64,000 nucleotides of DNA. Source: Halovenus rubra (lineage in GTDB: Archaea > Halobacteriota > Halobacteria > Halobacteriales > Haloarculaceae). Shown one piece after another: positions 63,397 through 64,000 of this stretch (position 1 is the first letter of the stretch; each line of letters begins with the position of its first letter). The notes beneath the pieces are model-generated. The model was not told the DNA's origin. It ran no database searches and saw only the letters and a program-made list of their open reading frames with translations. Both the position numbers and the translations under genes were made by a program. The stretch is taken from the NCBI RefSeq assembly GCF_026586665.1, contig NZ_JAODIY010000013.1, forward strand, positions 279,271-343,270, given 5' to 3'.

Positions 63397-63576
63397 TCAC
63401 CCGAGCTGTTTGAGCGTGTTCAGGTCGTGTTCGGTACGGGCAAACTCAGACACGGGCCGGCTCGCGTGGCAGTTTGGACAGTGTAACACGCGGTGAGTTT
63501 CGGGCAGTTCGTCTGGCGTTGCTTGCCATTCTTTTGTACACTCAGGACAGAGTAGTCGGACGTACGCTTCTTCCAT
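63397..63576 (-). CDS. Small zinc-ribbon protein (DUF7836-like, 59 aa)
   Basis: Reads MEEAYVRLLCPECTKEWQAT, then VLHCPNCHASRPVSEF and ends DLNTLKQLG. Two CxxC pairs form a treble-clef or ribbon. I recognise this as a conserved haloarchaeal family (DUF7836, from memory) that sits next to aIF2-beta. ATG 63576 fits family members that begin MEEAYVRLL; a longer frame starts at 63606. Confidence 0.8.
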   Translation of the reverse strand: MEEAYVRLLCPECTKEWQATPDELPETHRVLHCPNCHASRPVSEFARTEHDLNTLKQLG

Positions 63577-63639
63577 GCACATAGTTATCACACAGTCAGT
63601 TGTCAAAAAGTTTGTGTCAGTCTGACAGATACTGCGTAG

Positions 63640-63790
63640 TTACGTCCATTTAGCACTCTTCGACAAGAGATTCTGATGCGACCCAGCGTCAAGATCATCG
63701 AAGTCGCTGTGTCGGAGGTCACTAAGAGCTGCGCATTGCTTCGGCGTGGCAAGGGCTAACTGCCTCAAGACCGGGTTACTGGTTGCTCAA
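63640..63790 (-). pseudogene. Possible C-terminal gene fragment beside the rRNA operon
   Basis: On the minus strand one frame reads SNPVLRQLALATPKQCAALS, then DLRHSDFDDLDAGSHQNLLS and KSAKWT before a TAA at 63640. It looks like a genuine protein end rather than noise, but has no start, and I cannot place it in a family. It may be debris of a transposase or of a gene cut by rearrangement next to the rRNA operon. Confidence 0.3.
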
Positions 63791-63829
63791 CTATTTGAAT
63801 ATCATCGATACCCACGCTGTACATATGCA

Positions 63830-63862
63830 AAAAACCCCATCCAGCGCTGTTGCTGGATGAGG
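63830..63862 (-). terminator. Hairpin/T-tract terminator after the 5S rRNA
   Basis: In the direction of rRNA transcription (minus), CATCCAGC and GCTGGATG pair around a 6-nt loop and are followed by GGGG and a run of six T. It starts about 20 nt beyond the 5S 3' end. Strong stem plus T-tract indicates the end of the rRNA operon transcript. Confidence 0.7.
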
Positions 63863-63880
63863 GTAATGATGGGATGAATA

Positions 63881-64000
63881 GAGGCGGCGAACCGCCTTTC
63901 CCAGAGACTCTCGTACTCCAGTACTCAGCGGAACGCTGGTGAGCTTAACTTCCGTGTTCGGGATGGGTACGGGTGGAACCTCACCGCTATGGCCGCCTTA
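63881..64000 (-). rRNA. rrf: 5S rRNA (5' end at or just past the window edge)
   Basis: On the minus strand the sequence runs TAAGGCGGCCATAGCGGTGA to TTCGCCGCCTC, with the conserved CCCATCCCGAACACGG and AAGCTC segments and pairing ends GGCGGC/GCCGCC. It is nearly full length (about 120 nt). Because 5S comes last, the 23S and 16S genes should lie to the right of the window. No tRNA-Cys, often found after 5S in haloarchaea, is seen on its left. Confidence 0.95.

Noticed and set aside
63640..63800. Insertion sequence next to the rRNA operon
   Set aside because: No terminal inverted repeats, target duplication or transposase motif could be seen; only an unassigned protein fragment.

Overview
The window is a piece of a haloarchaeal chromosome (class Halobacteria). 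Evidence: acidic, lysine-poor proteins, leaderless genes with a TATA box about 28-30 nt upstream (best at 6911, 14386, 20323, 34576 and 58334), and markers such as halocyanin, 3-dehydroquinate synthase II, PolB, rpoP, L37ae, S17e, KEOPS Pcc1, prefoldin beta, aIF2-beta, Cbf5 and a haloarchaeal-type 5S rRNA. GC looks moderate by eye (mid-50s, not counted), low for the class. I cannot name the genus.

Layout. 0.2-5.9 kb: tRNA-Arg, KaiC-like ATPase, CoA-binding protein, peroxiredoxin, two shikimate-pathway genes (aroD and DHQ synthase II) and small haloarchaeal proteins. 5.3-14.4 kb: sensing genes (HTH_10 regulator, UspA, a methyl-accepting transducer, two overlapping 7TM sensor kinases). 14.4-25 kb: hflX, nnr repair enzyme, AlaX, Pit transporter, S17e, pdxS, halocyanin, and a ferritin-like/DtxR pair. 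25-38.9 kb: aconitase, sufCBD, polB, Nif3-like protein, squalene/phytoene synthase, thiDN. 38.9-42.0 kb: DUF192, then an information-processing cluster on the minus strand (L37ae-rpoP-pcc1-pfdB-DUF3194-DUF151-HAD). 50.4-63.6 kb: gcvPA-gcvPB, response regulator, small zinc ribbons, SDR, pilin, cmk-cbf5, ABC transporter, purD, acyltransferase, aIF2-beta. The 5S rRNA of an rRNA operon lies at the right edge, minus strand, with a hairpin/T-tract terminator after it.

The most unusual part is 42.6-50.2 kb. A secreted 1730-residue protein carries a signal peptide, a VWA domain, calcium-type DxDGDG repeats, a helical repeat region and a C-terminal PD-(D/E)XK-like nuclease tip. It is followed by a candidate immunity gene, remnants of two other tips, then a promoterless cassette that repeats part of the helical region, is broken by one TAG, ends in a different toxin-like domain, and is followed by an AT-rich candidate immunity gene. 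This is the architecture of a polymorphic toxin locus with an orphan tip/immunity cassette, here in an archaeon.

A second theme is gene decay. Five broken genes lie in gaps that otherwise look empty: a flavin (pyridoxamine oxidase-like) protein, a CBS-domain protein, a winged-HTH regulator, an HTH_10 regulator and an LLM-type monooxygenase with an internal deletion.
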